DNA of 64,000 nucleotides, taken from assembly GCF_001006785.1 (NCBI RefSeq), contig NZ_CDHO01000002.1, forward strand, positions 930,001 through 994,000. Reading direction: 5' to 3'. The notes below the pieces were generated by a model that did not search any database, had not been told where the DNA came from, and worked only from the letters and a program-made list of their open reading frames with translations. Within the stretch, counting starts at the first letter, position 1; the number at the start of each line of letters is the position of its first letter. Shown here piece after piece: positions 8,922 through 17,566 of this stretch. Source of the stretch: Hyphomicrobium_B sp001006785 (GTDB lineage Bacteria; Pseudomonadota; Alphaproteobacteria; Rhizobiales; Hyphomicrobiaceae). The translations under genes and the position numbers were made by a program.

Positions 8922-10874
8922 TCATTTGCCCATCATGCACGTCGGCATTTTGCCTTGCTCGAGGCAGGCCTTGGCCGGAAGCGCAGTAACAGCGCCCGTT
9001 GCGGGATCGACCCACGGCCACGGATTGGACCCAAAAAAATCCGGCTTTGCCGTCAGGTAAAGCGAGTTGGGGATCGGCCTCGGCGTGCCGGACCCTACGG
9101 CGCCGCCAATGCCATGCCACCGCTGCGATCGCGTCACCCAATCCCAATTGCCATCCCGAAGCTGCGTTTCATAAGTCTTCGGTTCCCAAGTCCATCCGCC
9201 TGCCTGCTGCGAGCCGATGCGCCACATGTTGACAATCCCATCCGTGAAACCGGAGAGTTCTTCGTAGGACCAGGATTTTTGGGAATCGGAATAGCTCGGG
9301 CTTCGATAGCTCAAGAGCTGCTGCCCGCTGAAACCCAGCACGTTACCGACCAAATTCGTGTTGTCGCTATGGGCTTGGATATCGACGGCGGCGCGCGCGC
9401 CAAAATCCATGTAGGGATAATCATTCACCTTGTACGCGTTCAGCGGCGGCCGCGCCGCGCGAAGCCCGGAAAGATGATTACGAAACACGGTGATGTAAAT
9501 CGAATTGCCCCAGAAGCTGTCGCCTTTGTAATTGTGGCTGTAATTGCCTTCGAGCAATTCCATATGCGGCGTCGTGTAATGACCCGCGTTCAAACCGGCT
9601 TCCGGCATGTTCGGATATCCGCCGCCGTACGCGTCATCCATGTAGTTGTACGCAATGACGTTGCCGCCGCCCGTGGCCCGCACGACAATATCCTTATTGC
9701 CGCTCCACATGACGTTGTTCTCGATGAGATTGTCGGATGCGCCGGAATTGAGCGCCACGAGATATCCCGCGCCGCCGGGATTGGGATCTGGCGTTTCATG
9801 AACGTAGGAATCCCTGAGCACGCTGCGAAACGTGCCGTAAAAGCCGATCGACGAGCCGACGGACCAGTGCGATTCAACGCCTTTGACCCAGCAATAGGCG
9901 CATAGGTTGACCGAAATATTGCCGTGACCGTCGCCGCCCATGCCGCCGTAAACGTAAAGATCCTCGACGCCCACGCGATGCAGAACGGGCTCCTGATAGC
10001 GTGACATCTGCGCGGCGTACGCGGCCTTGAACGTGATGTGGAACGGCGTCGAGAACGTAACCGTGTTTCCGTCGACAGCCGTCACCTCCATCATTTGCGT
10101 CAAGGACCGGTCCTGACGGGAAAACCACCGCCGCGATCCTCCGCCAGGTGAATCGTGTTCCGGACCCCACCACACCCGCGGATCGTCATCCGTCACCTCG
10201 TCGATCAAGACAATCTCGCCCGCGACGACCCTCGGAGCGCTCGCCAGCACGACCGAGTTGGTGCCCTTGACCGCATCCGCCGCGAGATTGATGGACGACG
10301 AGAAATGCGAGGCGCTATTGCCGACGTAAAGCACGGCAAAATTCACATTGCTGTCGCGGTCGGCTTTGATGAGGCGGGTTCCGCCCTCCCCGGTGCCGAG
10401 CGCGCCGGTGCCCGAACCTCGCAACGTGCAGTCCGGCGACCTGAAACGCAGCCCCTGCCCCTCAATCCGGAACGTCCCGGGGCTAAGCTTCACTACCTGC
10501 CCGGCCGGACAAGTGTCGAGAGCATGCTGGATCGCTGCCGTGTCGTCGCCTGTTCCGCCTCGAGGTGCGAGCGTCCGGTAAACGACCGTCCGAATGGGAA
10601 TACCGCCGACGGCGTTGAGACCCGGAGTCCAAGTCGTCCTCCGATCCGCCGGAATTATGTCCGCAGCCTCGCTTTCGCTGACCCTCGACTGCAGGTCTTT
10701 CGACGTGCCGGAGCTGATATTTTGGGCAGCGACATTAAAGGTATTCCCCATCACGATCGCGCTCGCTAAGAGCATGCTCGCGATGGCGGGAGACGAACGA
10801 TGTCCAACGCACAACAGAGCGCGAAAGAAGGCGAGAAACCGCACGAATACAACGCAATTCACTATCATTAACAT
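8922..10874 (-). CDS. Secreted right-handed beta-helix (pectate-lyase-like) protein
   Basis: About 650 residues from the chosen start. A hydrophobic N-terminal region (SMLLASAIVMGNTFNVAAQ) looks like a signal peptide. The first helix rung carries PRGGTGDDTAAIQHALDTC, the signature of the pectate lyase 3 superfamily. Later rungs show repeated N-rich turns (NLIENNVMWSGN, NVIAYNYMDDAYGG, NLVGNVLG). Such proteins in polysaccharide loci act as lyases, hydrolases or epimerases on the polymer, or as tailspike-like depolymerases. No catalytic set could be assigned. It is convergent with the polymerase gene and divergent from the DUF6492-like gene. The start is uncertain (11015, 10874 or 10775), and no clear ribosome binding site is seen. 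Confidence 0.75.
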   Translation of the reverse strand: MLMIVNCVVFVRFLAFFRALLCVGHRSSPAIASMLLASAIVMGNTFNVAAQNISSGTSKDLQSRVSESEAADIIPADRRTTWTPGLNAVGGIPIRTVVYRTLAPRGGTGDDTAAIQHALDTCPAGQVVKLSPGTFRIEGQGLRFRSPDCTLRGSGTGALGTGEGGTRLIKADRDSNVNFAVLYVGNSASHFSSSINLAADAVKGTNSVVLASAPRVVAGEIVLIDEVTDDDPRVWWGPEHDSPGGGSRRWFSRQDRSLTQMMEVTAVDGNTVTFSTPFHITFKAAYAAQMSRYQEPVLHRVGVEDLYVYGGMGGDGHGNISVNLCAYCWVKGVESHWSVGSSIGFYGTFRSVLRDSYVHETPDPNPGGAGYLVALNSGASDNLIENNVMWSGNKDIVVRATGGGNVIAYNYMDDAYGGGYPNMPEAGLNAGHYTTPHMELLEGNYSHNYKGDSFWGNSIYITVFRNHLSGLRAARPPLNAYKVNDYPYMDFGARAAVDIQAHSDNTNLVGNVLGFSGQQLLSYRSPSYSDSQKSWSYEELSGFTDGIVNMWRIGSQQAGGWTWEPKTYETQLRDGNWDWVTRSQRWHGIGGAVGSGTPRPIPNSLYLTAKPDFFGSNPWPWVDPATGAVTALPAKACLEQGKMPTCMMGK

Positions 10875-10995
10875 AGTGGGGCAGATTGATATTTTGGCAT
10901 GAACTGCACGGCCCGATAGGTAGTTAAGACTATCATAAAATATTCGTTGCTCGGGCCTGTTAGCATGCGAAATGTGCGGATTATTGGGAGGCATT

Positions 10996-11901
10996 ATGCG
11001 CATTGCCGTGATCACGAAAAGTTTCTCGCCTGATTATGAGCTGTGCGCAGCCCTGAACCGTTCAGTGCTGGAAAATTCACCTGCGACGGTCGAACACCAC
11101 ATCATCGTTCCGCAATCCGATCTCAAATTATTCAGCCGGCTCGCTGGTCCGCGCACACGTATACGCTGCGACGCAGAATTCCTGCCATCAAATTTCGTCC
11201 ACGTTCCTTTCAGCAACATCACGGTCAATCTCAGCAAGCCATATCCTCCCGTGCGCGGTTGGATCCAGCAACAGATCGTCAAACTGGCCGCCGTCGCCAA
11301 TTCCGATTGCGACGCCGTCGTGACGGCGGACTCGGACGTCGAATTCATCCGCCCCTTCGACGCCGACACATTCGTGCGCGACGGCGCCGTACGCTTCTTC
11401 CGCAAGCTGGACCAGATCGACGAGCGCCTGCCGCGGCAGATTATTTGGCATCGCGTGGCACACACTCTGCTCGGCCTGCCGCCTGAAGAGCCGCCGTTTC
11501 CCGACTACATCTCATCGCCGTTGGCGTGGAATCCTATCGTCGCCCGACAGATGTTTGAGCGGATCGAGAGCGTGACCGGAAAGCCCTGGTATACGGCGCT
11601 TGCTGGCCGCCTCGATTTCTCAGAATGCGTTCTTTACGGCGTCTTCGCCGACAACGTATGCGGACCGCCGGCAAACTCATTCGCCTCGGATGATGCGTTG
11701 TGCCTGCCTTGCTGGGCAAGCACGCCGCTGAACCTGGACACCATCGCAGCACTCGTCCGCGATGTTCGCCCAACCGACATCGCCGCATTCATTCAGTCCA
11801 AATCGCGGACGTCGAAGGAAGTCCGCGAAGCTGCCTTCGCAGCCTTGCGATCGGCGCACGCGCAGAAGTCCGCCGTGACGGCACCGGCGAAAGACGCTTG
11901 A
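10996..11901 (+). CDS. Glycosyltransferase-like protein (DUF6492-type)
   Basis: About 301 residues. The start ATG at 10996 follows GGGAGG. The chain opens MRIAVITKSFSPDYELC and carries a metal-binding style triad, VVTADSDVEFIRPFD, like the DxD of GT-A glycosyltransferases. Further positions include GWIQQQIVKLAAV and a DFSECVLYGVFAD segment near residue 205 that resembles the acceptor-side motif of this group. I place it with DUF6492 (nucleotide-sugar transferase-like) from memory of the motif layout. A role in repeat-unit assembly is inferred from the neighbours. No membrane segment is evident. Confidence 0.65.
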   Translation: MRIAVITKSFSPDYELCAALNRSVLENSPATVEHHIIVPQSDLKLFSRLAGPRTRIRCDAEFLPSNFVHVPFSNITVNLSKPYPPVRGWIQQQIVKLAAVANSDCDAVVTADSDVEFIRPFDADTFVRDGAVRFFRKLDQIDERLPRQIIWHRVAHTLLGLPPEEPPFPDYISSPLAWNPIVARQMFERIESVTGKPWYTALAGRLDFSECVLYGVFADNVCGPPANSFASDDALCLPCWASTPLNLDTIAALVRDVRPTDIAAFIQSKSRTSKEVREAAFAALRSAHAQKSAVTAPAKDA

Positions 11902-11930
11902 AACAATCGCTTCTGTAAGACGCGGCGGCG

Positions 11931-12713
11931 TTAAGCTGCCGGCGATCGGCCCCGCGATCTCGTATCGCGAACATGCGCGATGATCAGCGGAAAGATTCTC
12001 GGGCATTCGATCAGATAGCGCCGCGCCAGACGCTTCGGATCAGAGAGAAGACGATGCATCCATTCGAGGCCAAAACGCTGAACCCACAGCGGCGCGCGCT
12101 GCTGCTTTAAAGTCAGGAAATCAATCGAAGCTCCGATGCACAGGCCAACGCCACGCGCCTCTCCCTGCTCGGCGATGCGCTGCGCCAGAATTTCCTGCTG
12201 TGGCATCCCGACCGCGAGAAACGTCAGAGCGGCCGGATGGCTCACGACAAAATCAATGCATTTCTTGATCTCGGCTTCCGAGTTAATAAAACCCATCGGC
12301 GGCGTGTACGAAGAAATATCAAGACCCGGATAGCGCCGGGCAAGAATGGCGCAATCTTCAGCGCTCGGCCCAACGATCGCGACTTTGAGATTGAGATCGG
12401 ACGCACGCTGAACAAGCACCGCCGTCAGGTCGCTGCCGGTAACGACCGGCAAATTCAACCCGCACGCACGAGCCAACTGGCTCAGGACGCGGCTATCGCA
12501 ATAAACTTTCCACGCGTCGGCGTACCGGACAAATCCATCGCCACCCGTCTCGTGGAGCTTGACCACGTGATGCACGTTCGGCGTCACGACATATCGGAAC
12601 GGAAGCTTGCCGGCGGCGAGAATGTCATCGGCCGCACTCTCGGTGCTGGCCGCGTCGAAATCGATGCTGAGAAACCGCACTCTACCGAACGCTGCCATCT
12701 GCGAACCCGCCAT
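11931..12713 (-). CDS. WecG/TagA/CpsF-family glycosyltransferase
   Basis: 260 residues. Family positions are VVTPNVHHVVKL (residues 43-54), ADAWKVYCDSRVL, VTGSDLTAVL, KVAIVGPSAED, LTFLAVGMPQQEILAQ and the C-terminal RAPLWVQRFGLEWMHRLLSD. This is the family of N-acetylmannosaminyltransferases (TagA, WecG) that add the second sugar to an undecaprenyl-linked acceptor. The usual VxTxN..H appears here as TPNVHH. The gene overlaps the end of the upstream GT2 gene by 32 bases, so the two are co-transcribed and probably act on neighbouring sugars of the repeat. Confidence 0.88.
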   Translation of the reverse strand: MAGSQMAAFGRVRFLSIDFDAASTESAADDILAAGKLPFRYVVTPNVHHVVKLHETGGDGFVRYADAWKVYCDSRVLSQLARACGLNLPVVTGSDLTAVLVQRASDLNLKVAIVGPSAEDCAILARRYPGLDISSYTPPMGFINSEAEIKKCIDFVVSHPAALTFLAVGMPQQEILAQRIAEQGEARGVGLCIGASIDFLTLKQQRAPLWVQRFGLEWMHRLLSDPKRLARRYLIECPRIFPLIIAHVRDTRSRGRSPAA

Positions 12714-13692
12714 GATTTGCTTTCGACAACGCCGGGCCGGAAACGGCCGCGACGCTCACCGGATGACTTGCATTCCAGATGTGCGCCTGCTCGTCATTGA
12801 GTTCGGCCGTTGCCGCCCGCTTGCCCTTGCGCAGACAGTTATGCTGGTAGGTGCGCAGAAAACGACGAAATTCCGTATCATCGTAACGCGGCAGGCCTTT
12901 GAGCCAGCTTCTGAGATAGCCCCACAGCATCGCAACGCTGCCCGTCAGGCGCGGATAAACCGGCAGCCTGTAAACCGCGACCGCCATGTAATAGAGCGGC
13001 GACGTACCCATGAAATACTGACCAAAACCGTGCCGAAGCCGTCCGGTCCAGATGCCGTTCTCGCTCGATCCCATCGGCCGGAGATGAATGAAACGAATAT
13101 CCTCCGTATCGACGCTCTCCGCGATCCAGCCGAGCATGCGCGCCCGATGGCAATCGATACCGTCCCACATCACTTGCCGGACGAAGCCGCCGATTTCCTT
13201 GAAGCAAGCGGTGCGATAGAACTTGGTCATACCGACCGACATTTCATCGCCGCAGATTTCCGGTACGAGCGCGCCGCTCTGCGGGTCCGTGTACCAAGGC
13301 TTTCCAGAAGTCGTTCCGATGCGCGGATTGCTCTCCATCCGCTTCATGAGAAGTTCGAAATATCGAGCCGGCAAGTCGAGATCCATATCGAGCTTGCAGA
13401 GGTAGTCGAAGTCTTCGATCTGCACCGTATCCAGGCCGGCATAGAACGCATCGATGACGCCCGGTCCAACCCGGCGGCGCCCGCGATCGCCACGGCGAAC
13501 GATGCGCAAGTACGGCAGACGTTGGGCATATTCCGCGAGGATCGCCGGCGTTTCATCCGTCGAGCCGTCGTCGACGACGATCCAAAGCGCCGGCGGCACC
13601 GTTTGCGCCGCGACACTGTCGAGCGTGCGACGCAGATACGCCGCCTCGTCACGGCAGGGTGAAACCAGAAGGTACCGGCGCGAAGCAGTCAT
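12682..13692 (-). CDS. Glycosyltransferase family 2
   Basis: About 336 residues. The GT-A fold shows YLLVSPCRDEAAYLRRTLDS at the N-terminus, WIVVDDGSTDETPAI (nucleotide binding), FDYLCKLDMDLDLPARYF (the DxD region) and a later GTSPLYYMAVAVYRL. No long membrane segment is evident, so it is a cytosolic or peripheral transferase. The ATG at 13692 was preferred to a GTG at 13704, though neither has a strong ribosome binding site. It is transcribed leftwards with the WecG/TagA-type gene and divergently from the flippase. Confidence 0.87.
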   Translation of the reverse strand: MTASRRYLLVSPCRDEAAYLRRTLDSVAAQTVPPALWIVVDDGSTDETPAILAEYAQRLPYLRIVRRGDRGRRRVGPGVIDAFYAGLDTVQIEDFDYLCKLDMDLDLPARYFELLMKRMESNPRIGTTSGKPWYTDPQSGALVPEICGDEMSVGMTKFYRTACFKEIGGFVRQVMWDGIDCHRARMLGWIAESVDTEDIRFIHLRPMGSSENGIWTGRLRHGFGQYFMGTSPLYYMAVAVYRLPVYPRLTGSVAMLWGYLRSWLKGLPRYDDTEFRRFLRTYQHNCLRKGKRAATAELNDEQAHIWNASHPVSVAAVSGPALSKANHGGFADGSVR

Positions 13693-14239
13693 GGCGACAA
13701 ACACATGCCCTAAAAATTGGATTCCGTTCGATCAACCGCGAGACGGACAAAACGGATTCCCGTTCAATATCAGCGCGTGATCCCACGGAAAGAGGAGTTG
13801 ACCGTTATCGTAAACGTCAGCAGTCTCGGTTGGACGCAGCATCATTTCAATGCGTCCGGGCCATTCTACGAATTTCCAAACGATGATCGCATCAAGACGT
13901 CACCACCATATTACGAGTTGCAAGTAAGAACGACCTTTTCGCTGCAGGTATGAAGTCCGTTTGACGCAGCTTATCGAACCGTCAACTCGGAACAGCGAAC
14001 AACACATCGTCAATCTCTGGCCTCGATATGGCCCGAAGCCGCATCGGTTAAGCATCCCTTATCAATGAGCGTTGCAGGCGCGAAGCGGATGTCACAATGC
14101 TACGGCAAGCAAAAATTATTTGAAATCAGATATCGCCACCCATGCGAACAGTGGCGCGGCGCATGACTTTGACGGCCCAGTCCAGCAAGTGGCGAAGATT
14201 ATTTTGAGCAATCGAACAGATAAGTACTTCCAGGAAAAC
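13693..14239. other. Long divergent spacer between GT2 and flippase genes
   Basis: About 550 bases. Short open frames exist (for example 13717-13953 and the 5' extension 14072-14239 of the flippase frame) but show no recognisable domain. The region likely holds two divergent promoters. An AAAGAGGAG ribosome-binding-like string occurs at 13790-13798 without a well-spaced start codon. Confidence 0.4.
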
Positions 14240-15715
14240 GTGCCCAACGCGGGGCTCGGCCGTGCGTCGCTTCACAGCGGCATCATCGTCGTGGCAGCGC
14301 GCGGCGTCGGCCTCATGTCTCAGGTCGTTTCGATCATCATCCTGGCGCGCCTCCTCACCCCGCACGATTTCGGACTTGCCGCGATCATATTTTCGCTGAC
14401 CAGCTTCGGCCCGATGCTGATCGACCTTGGAACGTCAGAGTCATCGAGCCAGAAGACGAGCATTTCGCGAGCCGAAATCAGCTCGCTGTTCTGGATCAAC
14501 CTGACGATGGGCGTGCTGCTGGCCTGCATTCTCATTGCTCTGAGCGGACCGCTGGCCACCTTCTACCGCGAGCCGGAACTCACCGGCATCGCCATTTTCA
14601 CGTCGATCACGTTCATCGCCTCGGGCTTGACGATCCAGCATTCCGCGCTGCTGCGCAGAGCGATGCAGTTCAGAAGTCTCGCAGCCATCGATATTTGCGC
14701 CAACGTCATCAGTAGCGTGCTGAGCATCGCGATGGCACTCACGGGCTGGGGCTACTGGGCGCTGCTCACAAAAACCGTCTGCGCCATATGCGTCACGGCA
14801 ATCGGCGTATGGGTCAGCTGCCGCTGGTTGCCGATGCGGCCGCGCTATTCGCCGGAAGTCAAAAAATCGCTCCGGTTCGGAATGGGCGTCACCGGCTTTA
14901 TCGTGACGGACAATCTTGCGAAATCCGCCGACCGAATTGCCCTCGGCTATTTCTATGGTGCCTCCGCACTCGGATACTATCAAAACGCGCTGCTGTTCTA
15001 CGGCAACGTCCTCGGCCTGCTCGCCGATCCCCTGCATCCGATCGCTGTCTCGAGCTTGAGCAAGCTCCGCAACAGTCTACACGAATTCCGCCAGTCCTGG
15101 ACGACCGCGCTATCGACGCTCAGCTTCGTGACGGCGTTGATTTTCGCGTTGCTTGCCGTCACCGGCACCGACTTCATCGTCATCCTTCTCGGCGAACGGT
15201 GGGCGCCCGCCGGTACGATCCTTTGCATCTTCGCCGTGCGCGGCATCGCGCAAACGTTCGAACGAACTCTCGGATGGCTGCACGTCTCGACGGGACGCTC
15301 CGAACGCTGGATGAAATGGGGCCTCTTCAGTTCCGTTTGCCAAATCGCGGCAGTGTTCGCCGGGCTTCCCTTCGGCGTCATCGGCACCGCGATCACAGGC
15401 ACGATTATCGTCTATCTGCTCTTTATTCCGGGACTGGCCTACGCGGGCCGCCCGGTCGGAATTACGACGACGGACGTCGTCAAAGCCGTCGCGCCGCAAA
15501 TCGTCGCCGGATTGGCCGCCATCGCGTTGGGACTACTGGCCCGACATTACGTCTTCCACGATTTCAACGAGATCGTAAGGCTCGTACTCTCAGGATTGCT
15601 GTGCGCCGCCATCTACTTCCTGATCGCGGTTGTCCTCTTCCGCGTAACGAAACCGCTGACGCTCGCGCTGTCTGTCATCAGCGATTACAGCATGCGGCTG
15701 TCGCGAAATTCCTGA
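14240..15715 (+). CDS. Polysaccharide flippase (Wzx / MOP superfamily)
   Basis: About 491 residues with 12-14 predicted membrane segments and no large soluble domain. The N-terminal part (VVAARGVGLMSQVVSIIILARLLTPHDFGLAAI) is typical of lipopolysaccharide biosynthesis flippases. SALGYYQNALLFYGNVLGLLADPLHPIAVSSLSKL is the middle signature. It should move undecaprenyl-linked repeats across the inner membrane for the Wzy-type polymerase at 7.4 kb. The frame is open from 14072, but AGGA lies just before the GTG at 14240 and the first membrane segment starts right after it, so that start was chosen. It converges on the phosphopantetheinyl transferase gene with a 27-base gap. Confidence 0.85.
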   Translation: MPNAGLGRASLHSGIIVVAARGVGLMSQVVSIIILARLLTPHDFGLAAIIFSLTSFGPMLIDLGTSESSSQKTSISRAEISSLFWINLTMGVLLACILIALSGPLATFYREPELTGIAIFTSITFIASGLTIQHSALLRRAMQFRSLAAIDICANVISSVLSIAMALTGWGYWALLTKTVCAICVTAIGVWVSCRWLPMRPRYSPEVKKSLRFGMGVTGFIVTDNLAKSADRIALGYFYGASALGYYQNALLFYGNVLGLLADPLHPIAVSSLSKLRNSLHEFRQSWTTALSTLSFVTALIFALLAVTGTDFIVILLGERWAPAGTILCIFAVRGIAQTFERTLGWLHVSTGRSERWMKWGLFSSVCQIAAVFAGLPFGVIGTAITGTIIVYLLFIPGLAYAGRPVGITTTDVVKAVAPQIVAGLAAIALGLLARHYVFHDFNEIVRLVLSGLLCAAIYFLIAVVLFRVTKPLTLALSVISDYSMRLSRNS

Positions 15716-15742
15716 GCGCAGCGACTGAATTCAGTACGCGCC

Positions 15743-16492
15743 CTAGTCCGCGCTTGACGCCGCAAGACGATCCTGCCGGACCCGCTCGCGCGGGCGATGT
15801 GCCACCGCCGCGATGTAACCGTCACGTGGGCGAAAGCCTTGCATCGACCAGCTTGAAACGCTGTCAATGCTGGGATCGATCCGCAGAAGGCGCGCCGGCG
15901 CATCGGGTTCCAGGCTGACGTCGAACGCATCAAGCGGACAGCTGAGCCCAAGCCCAATGGCCTTGATGAAAGCCTCTTTTCGCGTCCAGCAAGCGAGAAA
16001 CGCCAGCGATTTCTGATCTACTGGCAATGCCGCCAACGCTGCCGCCTCGGCTGGCGAAAAGAAGCGTTCCGCCAAATCATCCGCGTCTTCGATCTCGCGC
16101 ATCAACTCGACATCGACACCAACGTCGCGATCGCGGCAGAAGGCATAGAGAGCCAGAGAGCCAGAATGAGAGACGTTGAAATTCAACTCCGGCGCGCGAT
16201 GAACGTCGGCAAGCCTTGGTTTCCCATACGCGTTCCCAATGAATTCAATTCCACCCGGCGGAATGCCGAGCCGCGGTGCAAGTAGCTCTCGCAACATGCC
16301 GCGGCCCACGACATAGCGCTGCTGGTGCTCGGGAAAGACAAACGTTTCGGCGTTCTGGCGTTCTTCCGACGAAAGATGCGACCATAACCTCGCGCGCACG
16401 TCCTCCGGCGCATCGAGGTTCACCGCAAACACGTCGAGATCATCAGCCTCGATCGCGAGGCGCGCAGCCGGATGCCGAATGCTCTCGATCAC
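15743..16492 (-). CDS. 4'-phosphopantetheinyl transferase (Sfp/AcpT family)
   Basis: 249 residues, the usual size of Sfp-type enzymes. Motifs in order: RYVVGRGMLRELLA, GNAYGKPRL, FNVSHSGSLALYAF, DVGVDVELMRE (Asp and Glu that bind magnesium) and FLACWTRKEAFIKAIGLGL (the conserved W-KEA). It transfers phosphopantetheine from CoA to the Ser of carrier domains. Five such Ser residues lie in the neighbouring synthetases. The start overlaps the stop of the upstream Cys-rich gene (ATGA), so the two are translationally coupled. The gene is divergent from the assembly line and probably made together with it. Confidence 0.93.
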   Translation of the reverse strand: MIESIRHPAARLAIEADDLDVFAVNLDAPEDVRARLWSHLSSEERQNAETFVFPEHQQRYVVGRGMLRELLAPRLGIPPGGIEFIGNAYGKPRLADVHRAPELNFNVSHSGSLALYAFCRDRDVGVDVELMREIEDADDLAERFFSPAEAAALAALPVDQKSLAFLACWTRKEAFIKAIGLGLSCPLDAFDVSLEPDAPARLLRIDPSIDSVSSWSMQGFRPRDGYIAAVAHRPRERVRQDRLAASSAD

Positions 16493-17427
16493 TTGTTCAC
16501 GCGTTCAAGCCAGATTTCCCGCCAATACATCAGTTCGCCGCGAGGGCAATCCCCGGGCTCGTCGTAGCACAGACACTCTTCTCCGAGCCCGCCGCAGCCT
16601 ATCATACTGCTGAGCGTGACGGTGTCTGAGATTTCCCGCATCACGCCCGTTTGTTCATTGATCATTCTGTCGACACGAGCCCTAACGCCAGCTTCGCGTC
16701 CACAGCATCTCATCATCTCGTGGCAAAGCGAGAGCCCCCGGTTCGACATTTTGTAATCGAGCGTGCCGACGATCTCAGCCTGCGATTTCACCCGCACGAT
16801 TTCGCCGGGTTGAAGATTCAACGATTGTTTGGGTGTTGGCTTCTGATTGCCCCGCAGGCGATCGTCACAGCCTGAAAACCGCAGCAGTTTTTGCCAATAG
16901 AAGGTCGCGAACAGGCGCGCAGCCTGAAACGCGCGAAGATCGCCGCTCAATATCTCACTCGCCGCGATGCGCAGTCTTTTGAAGTTTCCTTTGATCGTCG
17001 CTTCGCGGGTCGATTTGTACAATTCCGTTGATTGGCAGAAATAATGAGTTTCATCCGTCTTTATCTTCAGGCGAGCACGCAATTCATCGAGTTTAGGATC
17101 GGCCGCGACTTGCTCTTTCTCGCCGGCTGGCCGAAGCCAACTCTCCTTCCAATATATTCTGCATCCATGTTTACATCCGTCGTGCCCGCTGCCATCGCAG
17201 CGCGGACCACTCAGAACCACGACGTCGTTCGACGGAAAAACCCGCAGCGCATGGCCATCGACACAGGTTTTATGAACCTGCCGCTGAACGCGAAAAGCCT
17301 GACCGCACCAACTCACCATTTCCGGCATAAAAGGAAGGCCATCCAGCGCGCCATTGTCATCGAGCGTACGCAAGATTTCATCCGCTGAGCGGACAACAAC
17401 CAAGTCCCCAACCCTTAGTTTCGGCAT
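16489..17427 (-). CDS. Cys-rich protein with an internal duplication, coupled to the phosphopantetheinyl transferase
   Basis: 312 residues of no family I recognise. It contains two copies of one unit. Copy 1 (about 5-98) runs VGDLVVVRSADEILRTLD, LPFMPEMVSWCG, C77, C85, C89 and YWKESWL. Copy 2 (about 206-307) runs PGEIVRVKSQAEIVGTLD, LCHEMMRCCG, C278, C285, C287, C294 and YWREIWL. The N-terminal strand of each unit looks SH3-like, and the Cys residues could hold a metal or an iron-sulfur centre. A linker (about 110-200) also has Cys residues (131, 187). There is no signal peptide and no membrane segment. Overlap with the phosphopantetheinyl transferase and divergence from the synthetase operon tie it to the peptide pathway. 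A role in releasing, modifying or regulating the product is guesswork. Confidence 0.75.
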   Translation of the reverse strand: MPKLRVGDLVVVRSADEILRTLDDNGALDGLPFMPEMVSWCGQAFRVQRQVHKTCVDGHALRVFPSNDVVVLSGPRCDGSGHDGCKHGCRIYWKESWLRPAGEKEQVAADPKLDELRARLKIKTDETHYFCQSTELYKSTREATIKGNFKRLRIAASEILSGDLRAFQAARLFATFYWQKLLRFSGCDDRLRGNQKPTPKQSLNLQPGEIVRVKSQAEIVGTLDYKMSNRGLSLCHEMMRCCGREAGVRARVDRMINEQTGVMREISDTVTLSSMIGCGGLGEECLCYDEPGDCPRGELMYWREIWLERVNK

Positions 17428-17503
17428 TCGTTTACACCTGATACAGATAATCAGCCCACGGCCGTAGAAACATCACAAATTTTTACTAAAATCACTAGTG
17501 AGC

Positions 17504-17528
17504 AATACGTATCCTAAATAGGCGTATT
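17504..17528. promoter_or_regulatory. Interrupted palindrome upstream of the NRPS operon
   Basis: Outer arms AATACG (17504-17509) and CGTATT (17523-17528) enclose an inner near-palindrome CCTAAATAGG (17513-17522). The site is 19 bases before the GAGGGAGG ribosome binding site (17547-17554) in the 139-base divergent spacer, which is AT-rich. It could be an operator serving the synthetase operon, the Cys-rich gene, or both. Confidence 0.4.
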
Positions 17529-17566
17529 AAAGTACTCCAAGTTTACGAGGGAGGCTGCCGCCAAAT

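Noticed and set aside
13717..13953. 78-codon frame in the GT2-flippase spacer
   Set aside because: No ribosome binding site with a proper start and no recognisable domain; only the C-terminal half looks protein-like.
841..16492. Exosortase or PEP-CTERM protein in the polysaccharide locus
   Set aside because: Several neighbours resemble exosortase-associated genes, but no multi-helix exosortase with its Cys/Arg/His set and no PEP-CTERM tail was seen in the window.
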